Shown: positions 13,198 to 24,700 of the stretch, in pieces
Position numbering within the stretch: the stretch's first letter is position 1
Layout: each line of letters starts with the position of its first letter
NCBI GenBank assembly: GCA_032191485.1
Contig: JAVDOI010000006.1
Location: 11,775,850-11,839,849 of the forward strand
Reading direction: 5' to 3'
Source of the DNA: Leptoclinus maculatus
Lineage: Eukaryota; Chordata; Actinopteri; Perciformes; Stichaeidae
Length of the DNA stretch: 64,000 nt
The notes under the pieces: model-generated
What the model saw: only the letters and a program-made list of their open reading frames with translations
Database searches by the model: none
Told to the model about the DNA's origin: nothing
Made by a program: the position numbers and the translations under genes

Positions 13198-13317
13198 ACT
13201 TGCTTAACGTAAACCCAGTTTGATATTGTTCTCTTGAAGCAACACAGCCATAGGGCAGCTTACATTCCACCACTATCAACTTTTAGGTTGCTTTTCTATG
13301 TTACATTTATGTTTCAT

Positions 13318-13646
13318 TTAGAGATGCACCAATACTGACATCGGATATCAGTCCGAGACTGACTCAATAGCTAGATCAGGTATTGGTGATAATGGGGCAA
13401 TCTGGTATCGGATACTATTATTTTAATAAATAACAATTTAGTACATTTATATCTATGTATTTATTTGTTATATTTTGTTTTACAAAGTTAGAAAAGCAAT
13501 GTTTAAATCAAGTCTGATGTTGCCTTACACAGACTGTAAAATACTGATCCCAGTCACTTCCACACAGTGAGGCATACAGCTTAATAATTAAACACTGGTA
13601 TCGGTGTCGATAGCTGGAATGGAAAACTCAGATTAATGATCTCTAG
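13318..13646. mobile_element. hAT-type miniature element (TAGAGATGCACC family), in the gpr84 3' region
   Basis: The segment starts TAGAGATGCACC and ends ATGATCTCTA, so the ends are inverted (TAGAGAT/ATCTCTA). Inside are repeated words around GGTATCGG typical of the abundant teleost AGAGATGCACCGAT repeat. It has no coding capacity. A clear 8-bp target duplication was not found, so the boundaries are approximate. A gpr84 poly(A) signal lies just downstream, so the element is probably within the gpr84 3'UTR. Confidence 0.5.
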
Positions 13647-13764
13647 TTAAGTTGAATTACCAAAATTCCAGGCTCCATTATTTCACAACCTTCATGTTTT
13701 ACTTTGTCCTTGTTTTTTTTACAGTAATGTACAAGATTACGTTATGTGTTTATGTTATGTATGG

Positions 13765-13770
13765 AATAAA
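13765..13770 (+). terminator. gpr84: candidate gpr84 poly(A) signal AATAAA
   Basis: AATAAA in the context ATGGAATAAATTAT, 568 bp after the gpr84 stop codon. It is the first canonical signal on this strand in an AT-rich 3' region. Confidence 0.4.
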
Positions 13771-13799
13771 TTATATTTTGTAATACATAATCCCCACAG

Positions 13800-14950
13800 G
13801 TGCATTCAGAATGTTGAATTAGCCAATGTGTCATCACCACATAGGTGTCTATTAAGTCATATGAGAAACCACCAATGTTACAAAATCATCACAGGACATT
13901 CCTCTGTAACACAACATGCCTTATATCAGTAATTCAGGAACTTCTGACTGTGTCTCAACTCTGTACTGCCCCTTAAATGCTGTAACACTTGTTACACACA
14001 TGGAAACTAAGTGAGTCATAATTATTACATTATTTTGTCAGAAACTTAACTGGTCGGTATAGTGCAAATCAAAAATTTTAATTTTACTTTTGTGTAGCAT
14101 TTTCAAGTCAAGGGATTACAAAAGTCATTCATCCTAACGTTAGACCATATTCCATTTAGAAATGACTCCTAAATATATTGTGATATTTCACTAGGAACCT
14201 AAGTTTTGGACTGACAGACAGGTTAACAAGGTAAACATTAACTTGCCAACACAGCTAGCAGTTAAAAATAAATAAATAAAATAAACAGAGCTAACATTAC
14301 ACAATTTCAGTCCTTCGAAGGCACGTGAAATGTAAATAACGTTATTCGTGAAAATGAATTACTTGGGGTAATGCTCGCTTGCAACTAGAGGAATCTTTAT
14401 AACATTACTGACAGATGATGCTTAACTAACCAGCCAACAACTGATAGTTTACCACAATAACAGCTGATAACCACAACAGCCAGCTAACTGACAACAATCG
14501 ACCACTTGACGTTACAGAGAAATTTCACCGATCAACGTTTCAAGTTGTTTCTGGTCGAAGTAAGTTAAATACTCAGCTGCTCTTTTAGACCCTGTTCTGT
14601 CTTCATAAACTCCGGAGATGTGTATCTGGTTCTTTAGCTTGCTAGTTGTCCGCTTTTCATCGTGATGGTTTGCTGAGAAAGCTGTCTGGTTGGTGAGGGC
14701 GAATAAAACTCGACCATAACGTGAAGTACATACAGATAAAAAAATGTTTTAGTGTTATGAGAGAACCTAAAATCTTAGTAGAGCCACATATTTTGGTTTT
14801 ATTTAAGCAATGAATGCATTTTTAATATACAAGTTTTATAAGATTTGGTGTTGCAGTCTGAAAGTCTATGAATTCAATCTGCATTAACAAGACACAGTGA
14901 ACATAAAACACAAAAAAACATTTCAACGAAACATACAATCAAATTATTTC
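13800..14950. other. gpr84-stat2 convergent spacer
   Basis: AT-rich sequence between two convergent genes. Several TAACGTTA-like words occur near 14120-14350 and 14505. No gene or recognisable element is seen. Confidence 0.5.
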
Positions 14951-14954
14951 CCTT

Positions 14955-14960
14955 TTTATT
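14955..14960 (-). terminator. stat2: candidate stat2 poly(A) signal (AATAAA on the minus strand)
   Basis: Reads CCAATAAAAAGG on the minus strand, about 610 bp downstream of the stat2 stop codon. It is the likely end of the stat2 3'UTR, unless an unseen earlier signal is used. Confidence 0.4.
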
Positions 14961-15572
14961 GGTGCTGAAGTTTAATTTTTGATTTAAAGGAGCAGGTTGA
15001 TATAAAAGCATATAAGTGCCATGTGTCAGAACAATGTATCACAAGCTGCAGGTGGCAACAATAAAGTGAACTCAAAGCAACTCGCAACAAACATTAAAAC
15101 AATAAATTATGTGCAGTCTGCGCAACATACTCTGCTTACATGGTCGGTTCTTCATCATTCCTTAGATGTCTTATCTTAAAGTAACAGCTGCATGATATTT
15201 GAGATGTCTAATACAGGAGCCTGGGACACTAACGGAGGGGATATTAGGCCAGCTAATTCAATTATCTCTCTTTCGTGTCTTCAAATAGTCTCATTGAATC
15301 ATTAACAATATACAACATGATAAAAGGGAATTATAAAGGTTATCTTCTAATGATTTCAAGGTGCCCAGCTTCATTCAAATACAGATTGAAAAAGCTAAAA
15401 TCTGAATGAACAGAGCTGTCAAGTATGTCAGATTAAAATTGCAAACTATTATGTTCACAGTAGATTTGCTTCATATGCAACATGTTTTATGACATGGTGT
15501 TGTAATGCAAGTAGCTAAAAGTAAAGCTGACGCTGAATGATAGTGGTTTGGCTAAATATACAAAACAGAGGC

Positions 15573-18500
15573 TTATTGGAAAATGCTTCCACAGGATTGT
15601 GGGGGCAGGCAATTAAATCCTGGAAGACCGAAATCAGGCAGCAATGGCTCATCTTGCAAGATGTCAGAATCAGCAAAGAGGTTGGGGTTGGTGAGATACA
15701 TCAGTAACTCATCGTCTGTGCCTGCAACCGAGGCAGACAGCATGGGATCAGGGTGATACGTTTCCAGAGGTGACTGCAGTGAATGAGGACTCCCGTCTTG
15801 TTCTGAGAGCAGAGTAAAGGACAAGAGAAAGATCATGTTTCTACTGCCGTGGCCGTGTTATCTATTTGTGGAACTGCTTTCACAAAAATGTGATGTGCGA
15901 TGCAACCCACCAACAGACAAAAAGAAAGTACAGACTGATGCTGTAGGATTTGATTTTGCACAAGATTCTCGTGAATTGCATGCAAAGCGTGGTACTTTTC
16001 TGTCAGCTCGTCAAAAAATTAAAGTTCTCCAACTGTTTTAATAACTCAATTAAAAGCACTTACTGCCTTTTGGAAGTCATAAAGGAATAGTTCAGCATGT
16101 ATACTTACTCCCTTTCTGTCAGAGAGTTAAAAGAGAAGATCGATACCACTCTCATATCTGTCCGTTAAATATATGCAAACAGCAAACAGCTGGTTAGCTT
16201 AGCTCGAAGACTGGAAACAGGGAATCAGCTAGCCTGGCTCCGTCAAATATGATAAGAAATCTGCCAACCAGCACCTCCAAAGTTCACCGATTTATACGTT
16301 GACCTTCATGTTTCTGAGCAGTTGCCAGACAACCAGAGGAGACACCAGGAAGTTACTGTTTTAACATGTTGGATTTTGTATGGATGTAATAAAATAAAAA
16401 TAACTTTTATAATCAGTGAGTTTAAGAGGGGCTGGTAGATGGATTTTATTACCATTTGAAAAAGTGTATCTCCCAAATTCCCGAACTTTTACTTTCACCA
16501 CAATGGTACATAGATCTGCAGCTTTTCTTTTTTTAATTAAACTATAATAGTACAGCCATATTATCTTAGATTTCATGATTAATCATTACTGTTGTTATTC
16601 TCTAACCTATGGCTATATGTGCTGTTTCTACTTTACAACGTCTTTCCATCGATTTCACTCCTTACACCAAGCAAAGTGTTAAAGAATTCAAGCATCAGAA
16701 GGTAGAATCAAAAAGCTATAAACAATGAAATAAATGTGTTAGTAACAGTTTTGCTCAAACCAATCATCGGTAGGTTACATGTTCAGTAGAGCAGACTACT
16801 GTACATGTGCATGCAGTAGAAGCAGCCCACAGCCCCACGGGGTATAAGCTACAAGTTCAACAGTTTCATAGCTGACTAGACAGCATCTTCCCCAATGATT
16901 CCCCACAGCGCAGGGTCAAAATAGAGAGGGCGACACAGAGCTCTGTGACGAAGGGAGAGTGATTTGTTTGGATGAGGTTTTCAGCTGGATGGGACAGCAA
17001 GGAGAGCCATGACTCACCCGCTGTCTCTCCACACAGGGCATTCATCGGCTCCGAGCCTTCACCCTGAACCCTGTCAGAGGACATGGGTGACCTAGCCTCC
17101 AGTGTGTTCCTACATGACCAATGACAAACAGTCATTACAACCAGTTGCTCATGACATTAAAAAAAAGGGGGGGTGGGAACACTACTTCTCAGATGAAGCA
17201 AGTGCATTTTTAGTTTGTAGTTGTTGTTGTTGTTTCTGTATATAAAAAAAAGCACATTTAGAATATATAGGATTATTAAGTATTATTCTAAAAAGCAAGA
17301 TGCTGTAAACCAGCCTGGAGGGAAAAAAAGAGAATACACTTACTCCTTTGAAACAAACACCAGCTTGGTTTTGATGTACTTTATGTAAGGACTGTCACCT
17401 GGAAGAGAATCCGTTTAGAAATGAATGCGTCATATTCATCCAAAACACCATCAATATATTGTCATTGTACTCAAGTGAAAACATTTGATGCCCTTACTTC
17501 CACTCTTCTCAGAGTAGTATTTTCCAAAAGCCTCGTCTTTAGGGGTGTTGGGATACAGGTAGAGAAGAGGACACTCTGGGATATTTTCAGCTTCTAAGAT
17601 CTGGAAACTCCTGATGATTTCTTGGAAGGGAATCTGGCAGAGATCCACCTTGGTGAAGGGCTGGACTGTCTTCACATCAGGCTCACCTACAATAGACAGA
17701 GGATGATAGCATCTGATGTGTATACTCGATGTGTCTACCAAGTTGAGACAATATTTTAGAATCATTAGGAAATTAAAAATATGTCACCAGTTATGGTGGT
17801 TTCCACCCAGGAGAAGGTGATTCCCCCAATGACACTTTCACTGAAGCGCAACAAGAAGGTGCCTCTCTGTTTCTTCTTCAGGAGGGACTTCTCTTTGCCT
17901 TTGCTCACAAAACCCATGATGAGGCTACAGTACAGAAAAAGGTCTTACATAAAACAAGGAACTACTTCTATTTTCCAGTAATTAAAGGCATTAAACCCTG
18001 ATTCAACTAAAACATACCCATCCCTCCACAGGTCTTCAAGGTATGTTTTCACCATCACCAAGATGCCATCAAACCACACCCAGAACGTGTCAGGAGTATT
18101 TTCCTGTAACAAAGGGTGTGGAAAAGGTCATCAATTCACACCTATTGTATATTCCATAACAATAAACACACAAGACTAAGAATCTGCAGCCACGCTGTGA
18201 GGCTGTAACGCTTGTTGTAAAGGAACACTAACTGTACGGTGGATAAAAGGTGCACAGCTTGTTTTTGATCCTAATCAGTCACAGTGAATCAAATGTAAAA
18301 AGTGGTCGTGGTTGATATGAAAGTGACTGTCAGCTAATATGCTCACATTGTTAACATGCTGAGGTTTAGCAGGTTATTAGTTTACCACGTTTGGTAGCTT
18401 ACATGCATATTAGCACGAAACACAAAATACATGATGGGAATCTCATTAGTTTTTCAGGTATTTGGTCATAAACCAACAAACATTTTGACCCGATGGTGGC

Positions 18501-21500
18501 GCTAGAGGAACAATTAGGGGATCACTAAAGTACGGATAATTTGTAATAGAAAAAATTGTCGACATTTCACTCAAGTGATGCCAGAGGGAAAAGTCAGGGG
18601 ATCACAAAAATTGAGCTATTATGAGTCGAGTGGTTAGGGTTAAGGTTAATGCTGAAAACTATTTTCCAACATTCAGTATTCTTACCTTTGTAAATTTTGA
18701 CCAAGGTACATTGCAGGTGTCATATTTCTGCTGCTTTCCTGGTGAGATGGAGAATAAATGAAGCATTATGCAACTGTCACTCACAATAATAAAACATGCA
18801 TACAAGCCATGGAAGACAGTGAATTACAGCGGGCAATCCTTCTGATCATAATCTTGATTCAAATCAATAAGGCCTGCTGGATGTCATCATCATTCCGATG
18901 ATACTGTTAACAAACTTTTCCACACTTTTGAGTTTTTCAGCTTGACACTAATGTGTCTTCTTTCACTTTTAGTGGTTGCTCTAAATGAAGAAATAAAATC
19001 TAAATAAAGACATTTTAAGTTTTGGGCATCCTTTTGCTTGATCAGGGGAGAAAGTGGTAAAAGAGTACCGATTTACCACTTTCCCCAACGGTTAGAGTTG
19101 GACACAATATGTACGATCAGCTCTATTCTTACGAGAAACTGGATGGACTAAATAGAAAACACCAACCGACTGATGCAGGGATTCTTTTAGTTAAATAATG
19201 TCTATCCTTCCAAATGACATCCATAAACGTCAATTCAACGTTTTCACACCAATGCCTCGAGAGCTTAGAAGTGTTGCTGAGGCTTGAGTTATTTGTTTTA
19301 TCTTTAAATATAAAGCCATTCAGTCTGACAGATGCATTGAGGAAACTAGTGTCAAAATCGGACCACGGTGTTTCCTGATATTATGTTTGAGTCACAGATG
19401 AACAAATTCAGCCCTATTTTTAGACAGAACAACCACAAAAAAAGAAGCAAAGGCAAGCAGCTGAAGCAGAACATCGAAGCAACATTTACCAAAGAGTCTG
19501 TGTGCAATCATCTCCAGCTGAGGCTCATTCAGACCACGTTTAGTGGCAGAGAGAAACTGCCAACTCAACATCTCTCCAAACTGCGGCCAAGTGGCTGCAG
19601 GAGAGTTGGCAAAGAACATGACATCCTGGAGAAACATTAACAAATTAACAAATATAGACACAATAACATTTCTAATAGCGCCGTAAAATGTGTTAAGTCT
19701 CTCAGGGACCTCTCACCTTTGTGTCCACACTGAGCAGGTTGAACCAGAGGACGGACGCCCAGGCGCTCTGCTGCTGGCTGGAGTTGGAGATGATGACCAC
19801 CGGGATTGAGGAGGCCTAAATTGGGTGCAAAGGAACGATAACATGTATTTAGGTCATATTACCATAAAGAAGACAATAAAAACAACGACGTAATGCTTAG
19901 TTTGTATACAGAGCACATGTAGTCGTAGAACAAGAAAGGAAGCAGAGGAAACTCTACCTGCATCTTAACTGACAAGCCTTTCATCTCAAATACAGTGTCA
20001 AAGTAGATGATGTGCAGCTCCTCTGTGACACTGAGAGAAATCTGTCAACACCAAAAAAAAAAAGTTTATTATTTGCTCGTTCACATCTCCTTGAATTATG
20101 ACTGGAGTTAAGCTGTGAGCACAGATGATATCTTCAGGACCGCTAAAGTCTACTCACATCACTGACTCCTTTGCCTCCACCTCCAGACTTCTGCTCCTTC
20201 AGATTCTACAGACAAATAAGAGTACACAAAATAAATCAAGCAGCAATATTACCATCTGAGATTGAAGACATTGACAATCATTATCACTCACAAGATGTCT
20301 GAAGTCTGCTACCATGCCTCCACTCTGGCTCTCTGCCATGTTCAAGGCCTTGGTTTTGGTCCCAAGGACATTAAAACGTCGATATCTGCAAACATACAAG
20401 GTTTTGTAAAAACAAACTCACATCAAAGGCTAAAGTTTAACACAGTTCTTCTTGAAATACCACTTGACATGAAAGACTAAGTTATACAAAACAAACACTC
20501 ACCCTTTGATCTGAGGAGCCTCCCTAAGTTCAAGAGGGAGAAAAACAGAGCAGTGAAGTCCAGAACTAAAGCTGCAGGTTTGCTGTGTGTGGTGAAAGTA
20601 ACTCAAACTTAAAGGAGGAACCTCACCTGTCCATGGACACATCCACTTTCATGGAGTGGTTCAGCTCAGGGAACTTAACAAGAAGCCTGAAAACATTAAA
20701 TCAGGTGTAAGATTTTAAAAATATTAAAAGGCTGAATAAGTAGGATTTGACGATTGCAAGTTTTTTAACACCAGAAGCACACGGCCCCGACTGCGGTTAG
20801 TGGGCTCTGGTGGGTTGAAGCCATCCCCAGATTCACTCCCGTTTTGGGAAAAGCTTTGTTCCTTTGACGTTTCACCTCACTGTATTTGCATTTTTTCTTA
20901 GCTTCCTCTTCATCTGGCACCTGGTCGCTTCGTTGTTAAATATACGATAATACTGTATTATCTGCAAATACAGACACCCTCACACTTCTAGTCAGCCATA
21001 CGTGATGATTGAGAAGAATTATCGAAAAGGAAAATCCTACTAATTCTGCCTTTAAGATACTTTATAATAAAAAGTGAAAAAGGAGCACTCTCAAGGTTAC
21101 GGAAAATGTTAACAAAATAAGTTTGAGAGATCAAAGTCACAGTTAGGAAAATGAAAACAGAAGGCTTTTGAGAAAAGCATTAAATTATCATTGTTCTCAT
21201 GGTCATCATGTTCATATTAGATCAGAACTGCTGTAATGTTTACGTGGTGATTAAAACCCACTGCAGCCAGTAAACTGAGTTTAGCTCCACTGCGGCCCTT
21301 TGTTTTGGTGCAGGTAGATTGAGTCGCTTCAGGTCAGCGGTCCGACATGCATGTATATATAGATTAGGTAAAACATGCACTAAAAGTAAAATAAATAGAT
21401 AGCATCGTAGTGGCACACTGACCTGGTCTTGACAGAGAACTGGACGTTTGTGCGGAGCACCAGGGGTCCCTTCCCCTGAGGCATGGAGGGCTGAGTCTCC

Positions 21501-24122
21501 ACCACAAAGGAACTTCAAGAAACAGACAATAATGTCATGAAATCTAAACAGAACATTATAAGAGATCAAGAGAGTGTATGAAGGTGTGTCCTAAAAGAGA
21601 GACCTCTTGAGTAGGTCTTTTAGAAGAGTATCGGCTCTCTTCTGCATTGTGGGCTTTTGGGCCTTCACCGGGTCGTTGTTATAGGACACTTTTCCCACCA
21701 GCTCCTCCAGCTTACCAAGAAACTCCCGCACCTGGAACAGACACACTGCCACACAGGTGAACCTACAAGACAAGAGGAAAAGAGCAGAAGTGATGATGTC
21801 CACACAAGTATTAAGAAAAGAAGAAACAAAACAAGAATAAGAGAAAACACCAACAAAACCATGAGTTAGAGCTGCCCCCGCCTAGTCGAATAGTCGAATA
21901 ATCGGTTGTTTTCTTTAGTTGATGAGTCGTTTTTCATGCTGAATGACTGACTTGTGAGCACATCTCTAGTTAACACAAGTTTTAAAGTGGTGCTTTTGTG
22001 TAGAAGCTCAGTTTTACAGATCTCTCGATTAAATCAAGTAATCGATTAGTCGTCAAAATCGTATGAGTGTTAGTCGACTATACATTTCTTTAGTCGAGGA
22101 CAGCCCTACCACCAATGTGATAATAGTGGTGGTGAGATTGGGAAACGCTCAAATTCCACCTATAAAACAGTACTTTATTGACTAAAGGACCATTGATAGA
22201 ACTGTTACAGTAAACGTTAAAGATTAAAACTGATGTGAAGCAGGTGGAGATGAACATACCACTTCTCTAGCTGATCCAGACAAACATTGTCTGGAGCACC
22301 AATGCAGACCTTCTGCTGCCTCCTCTGCCACTCCACCAGCTCCTTTTTCACCAATATACCGATGAGGTCATCAGTCCTGTCCAGGATCTTATTTAGGTCC
22401 GACAGGATGCTCTAAGAAGATTGTATGACACAAAAAATATTATTATTCTTGAATCAGGAAAATAATTGGACTAAGGAGAGATGAAGGTGTTAATTAAGAA
22501 TATTGATAACTTCGTACCTTTCTACATTCATCCAGTCTGTTGATAAGTAACTGAAAAGCTTTCATTTGTTGCTTCGTCTCCGCCTCATCTACCACAGCTG
22601 CATAAACGTTTCCACAGTGGGATCACGGTTTCCATACAAGACAAAAGAGAGCATGTAGCTGTGATTCAGGCCTCTTTATTACTCATCCTAAGAGAACATT
22701 GTCACAGCATGGACATTTTTAATCTGCTTACCTTCCATTTTATAAGTTTGGAATTTAAAATCAAACTCGTCCTGCTGCTCCTCCAGACAGAACATTGTAT
22801 GATCCATGCACTATATCCCAAAAATCCGGAGAATAATAAAAAAAAAAAAAGGATGAACAGTGATATCTTTCAATTACAAATCACAACAAAATGGCATAAA
22901 GCAACATAATCTGCACCTGCACTTCATTCCGGAGGCCAGCCATTTTACGTTCAAGGTCCTGCTGGCTGCTCGTCTCCATGGCTTCTGGAGCTACATGCAA
23001 ACACTGGACCTGAGAAAAGCAAAGGAGTGGGAGGAGCAGGTATCGAGATAAAGAGCCTTTCTCATGTGAAACTGGGAAATATTGTTTTCAGTGCAAAGAG
23101 TAAGTGTGAGTGAAAGTGGCAGTTTAAAGCAATATCACTGCTTGGTGGAAAATCTTGGTGGAAAACCACACACTGAGTCCTGAAGTTTGTTTTCAGCAGA
23201 TGTGGCACTTTTTAAATAACTGCCAATCATTTTTTTCACAACAACTGTAAACAGACAAAATGTGAAACGGAAATTCTCACTGAACACCTTGGAACATATC
23301 CTTATAATTATAAGTTATGAATCAAGCAACAGTACACATCCACTCTTGCTGGCTGGCATTTGAGTCAACAGCCAAAACATGGCAACTTTTTAAGTGACCA
23401 TATGGTAAAATATGTAGTGTAATTTTTTTTTCTAAAGCAACGTGTGTAATTGTTACATGTGCATTGAAATGTTGTATAAGCAGCAGGGTGTGTCCCATCT
23501 ATTCTGTCACAATAAATTGATGAAATGTTCCCCTAACCTGCTCAGTCAGATCAACACTCTGCAGGATTTCCTTCTCTTTTCCCAAAAACCATAGGATTGT
23601 GTTTGCCAAGGCACACGGGTCATCCAGGTACCTCTGTGAGGAGAGAGAGGTCAGACGGAGATCAGAGTCAAAGCCATCATTAGGTTCCTAAAATAAAGAT
23701 GTCACCCAATGGTGCTTTTGTTCTCCATTAATACCACCCAGACAAACCTGAAAGTTCTGTTTATAGCGTCTAATGTTGTGCTGCATTAAGAATGACTCCT
23801 CCTGGACAAAGCGGCTGTGCTGTATATCCAGATTCTCCAGCAGGACCTGGAACAGCGCCATCGCCAAGTCATGGTCACGTGCTGCTCGTTGCCTAAAGAA
23901 CAAAATAAAAAACAAGATACAAATAGCAGAGCTTTACAAACAGGGTAATCTTTGAAAGGTATAATATGGGTTGAATGAGATGCTGCCTTACCACTCCTGC
24001 TTCTCGATCCAGGCTGACAGGTAGTGCCTCACGTCCATAGGCAGAGCATCCCTGTCGTAGAGCTCATGTAGCTGCTGTGTGTAAGGAGCAGGCAGATCCC
24101 TCAGTCGGTCCCACTGAGCCAT
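15573..24122 (-). CDS. stat2: signal transducer and activator of transcription 2
   Basis: Twenty-three coding exons splice in phase to 792 aa. High-to-low: 24122-23992, 23892-23748, 23633-23538, 23009-22917, 22780-22732, 22597-22518, 22411-22260, 21762-21604, 21512-21423, 20686-20627, 20523-20503, 20385-20292, 20205-20158, 20041-19958, 19815-19717, 19625-19490, 18738-18686, 18103-18018, 17924-17788, 17686-17498, 17398-17344, 17109-17018, 15802-15573. Domain order is N-terminal domain (MAQWDRLRDLP), coiled coil (about 135-310), DNA-binding (FVVETQP, RRFNVLGTKTK), linker, SH2 with phosphotyrosine-binding R585 in GTFLLRFSES, tail tyrosines Y672/Y675 and an acidic transactivation tail. STAT2 mediates type I/III interferon signalling as ISGF3 with STAT1 and IRF9. 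STAT1 was considered: VVETQP, the SGGGGKG insert before VTEELHII and the adjacent apof all favour STAT2, although some segments resemble STAT1. Confidence 0.93.
16078..16360. repeat. dispersed teleost repeat in the stat2 last intron
   Basis: Contains the word series GGAATAGTTCAGCAT, ATCGATACCACTCTCAT, GGTTAGCTTAGCT, GACTGGAAACAGGG, AGCTAGCCTGGCTC and CCAGCACCTCCAAAG. These match, from memory, a very common non-coding repeat of perciform introns. It has no coding capacity. Its class (SINE or miniature DNA element) is not settled by the sequence, and the edges are approximate. Confidence 0.6.
18330..18625. repeat. dispersed teleost repeat in a stat2 intron
   Basis: Carries the words TTAGCACGAAACACAAA, TTGGTCATAAACCAA, GATGGTGGCGCTAGA and CAGGGGATCACAAAA. 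The set matches a common percomorph intronic repeat as I recall it. GGGGATCAC occurs twice. It lies between exons 18 and 17 and does not affect the splice sites. Confidence 0.55.
21867..22108. mobile_element. hAT-type miniature inverted-repeat element in a stat2 intron
   Basis: A 242-bp segment starts TAGAGCTGCCCCCGCCTAGTC and ends GAGGACAGCCCTA. Read as inverted repeats the two ends agree apart from a few transitions, and both contain TAGTCGA words. Flanks CCATGAGT and CCACCAAT are only partly alike, so a target duplication has decayed or the edges are off by a few bases. No coding capacity. It lies between exons 8 and 7. Confidence 0.6.
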
Positions 24123-24123
24123 C

Positions 24124-24700
24124 CTAACACCAACATGCACACAAACAGCACACCACATTTACTGCGTGTGCACTAAAAGACAGCGCCATTACATTTCAAA
24201 GTGACAGGTTCAAAACAAGTCTGTAATCAACAGTTGAAGGAGTAAAGTGCAAACTCTTCGATAACAGAGGACCTGTGACTGATGACTGTACGGGCTGCAA
24301 ATGGTCGTCACTTTTTTAGTATGTTACGTTAGCTTGTTTTGGGACGAACAGTCAGTCAACAGCGTAGACAGGGCCCTTTAGTAACAACATATTTGCTTAC
24401 CTCGCTTTATGCTGTCAGACAGAGTCCACTTAGAAATGTCTTAGTAACTAACGTTAGCGAACTGGTCGTTTAAGACAGGTGCATAGCTATCTCCTGTTTC
24501 TTGCGTTACTAGCTAACGTTAGTTGTAGTTGCTGCTAGACGTTTGTAAAGCAAAACAACTTCCAAGCAGACAAGCGTGTGAATGTTATTTCCTTAATATT
24601 TTCCGAAAATAGTTCTATTTCATTGGCTATCTGGTTATCCCTCCCAAGTGGTTCTTCTCGAACGAACCATGGGCACCATTTTGGCTCTGACGCAATTGCC
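24124..24700 (-). promoter_or_regulatory. stat2: stat2 5' region with a non-coding exon and an ISRE-like site
   Basis: On the minus strand a donor AGCGAG|GTAAGC at 24401/24400 marks a likely untranslated exon, joined to the ATG exon through an acceptor at 24124-24125. Further upstream, CCAAT (minus strand, in GCCAATGAAATAGAAC, about 24612-24627) is followed at once by GAAATAGAAC, one mismatch from the interferon-stimulated response element core GAAANNGAAA. Interferon induction of STAT2 is well known in mammals; the site here is an inference. Confidence 0.35.

Noticed and set aside
15573..24122. Possible identity as STAT1 rather than STAT2
   Set aside because: Parts of the DNA-binding domain and YIKTKL tail look STAT1-like, but VVETQP, the glycine-rich insert before VTEELHII, the acidic C-terminal tail and adjacency to apof fit STAT2 better.
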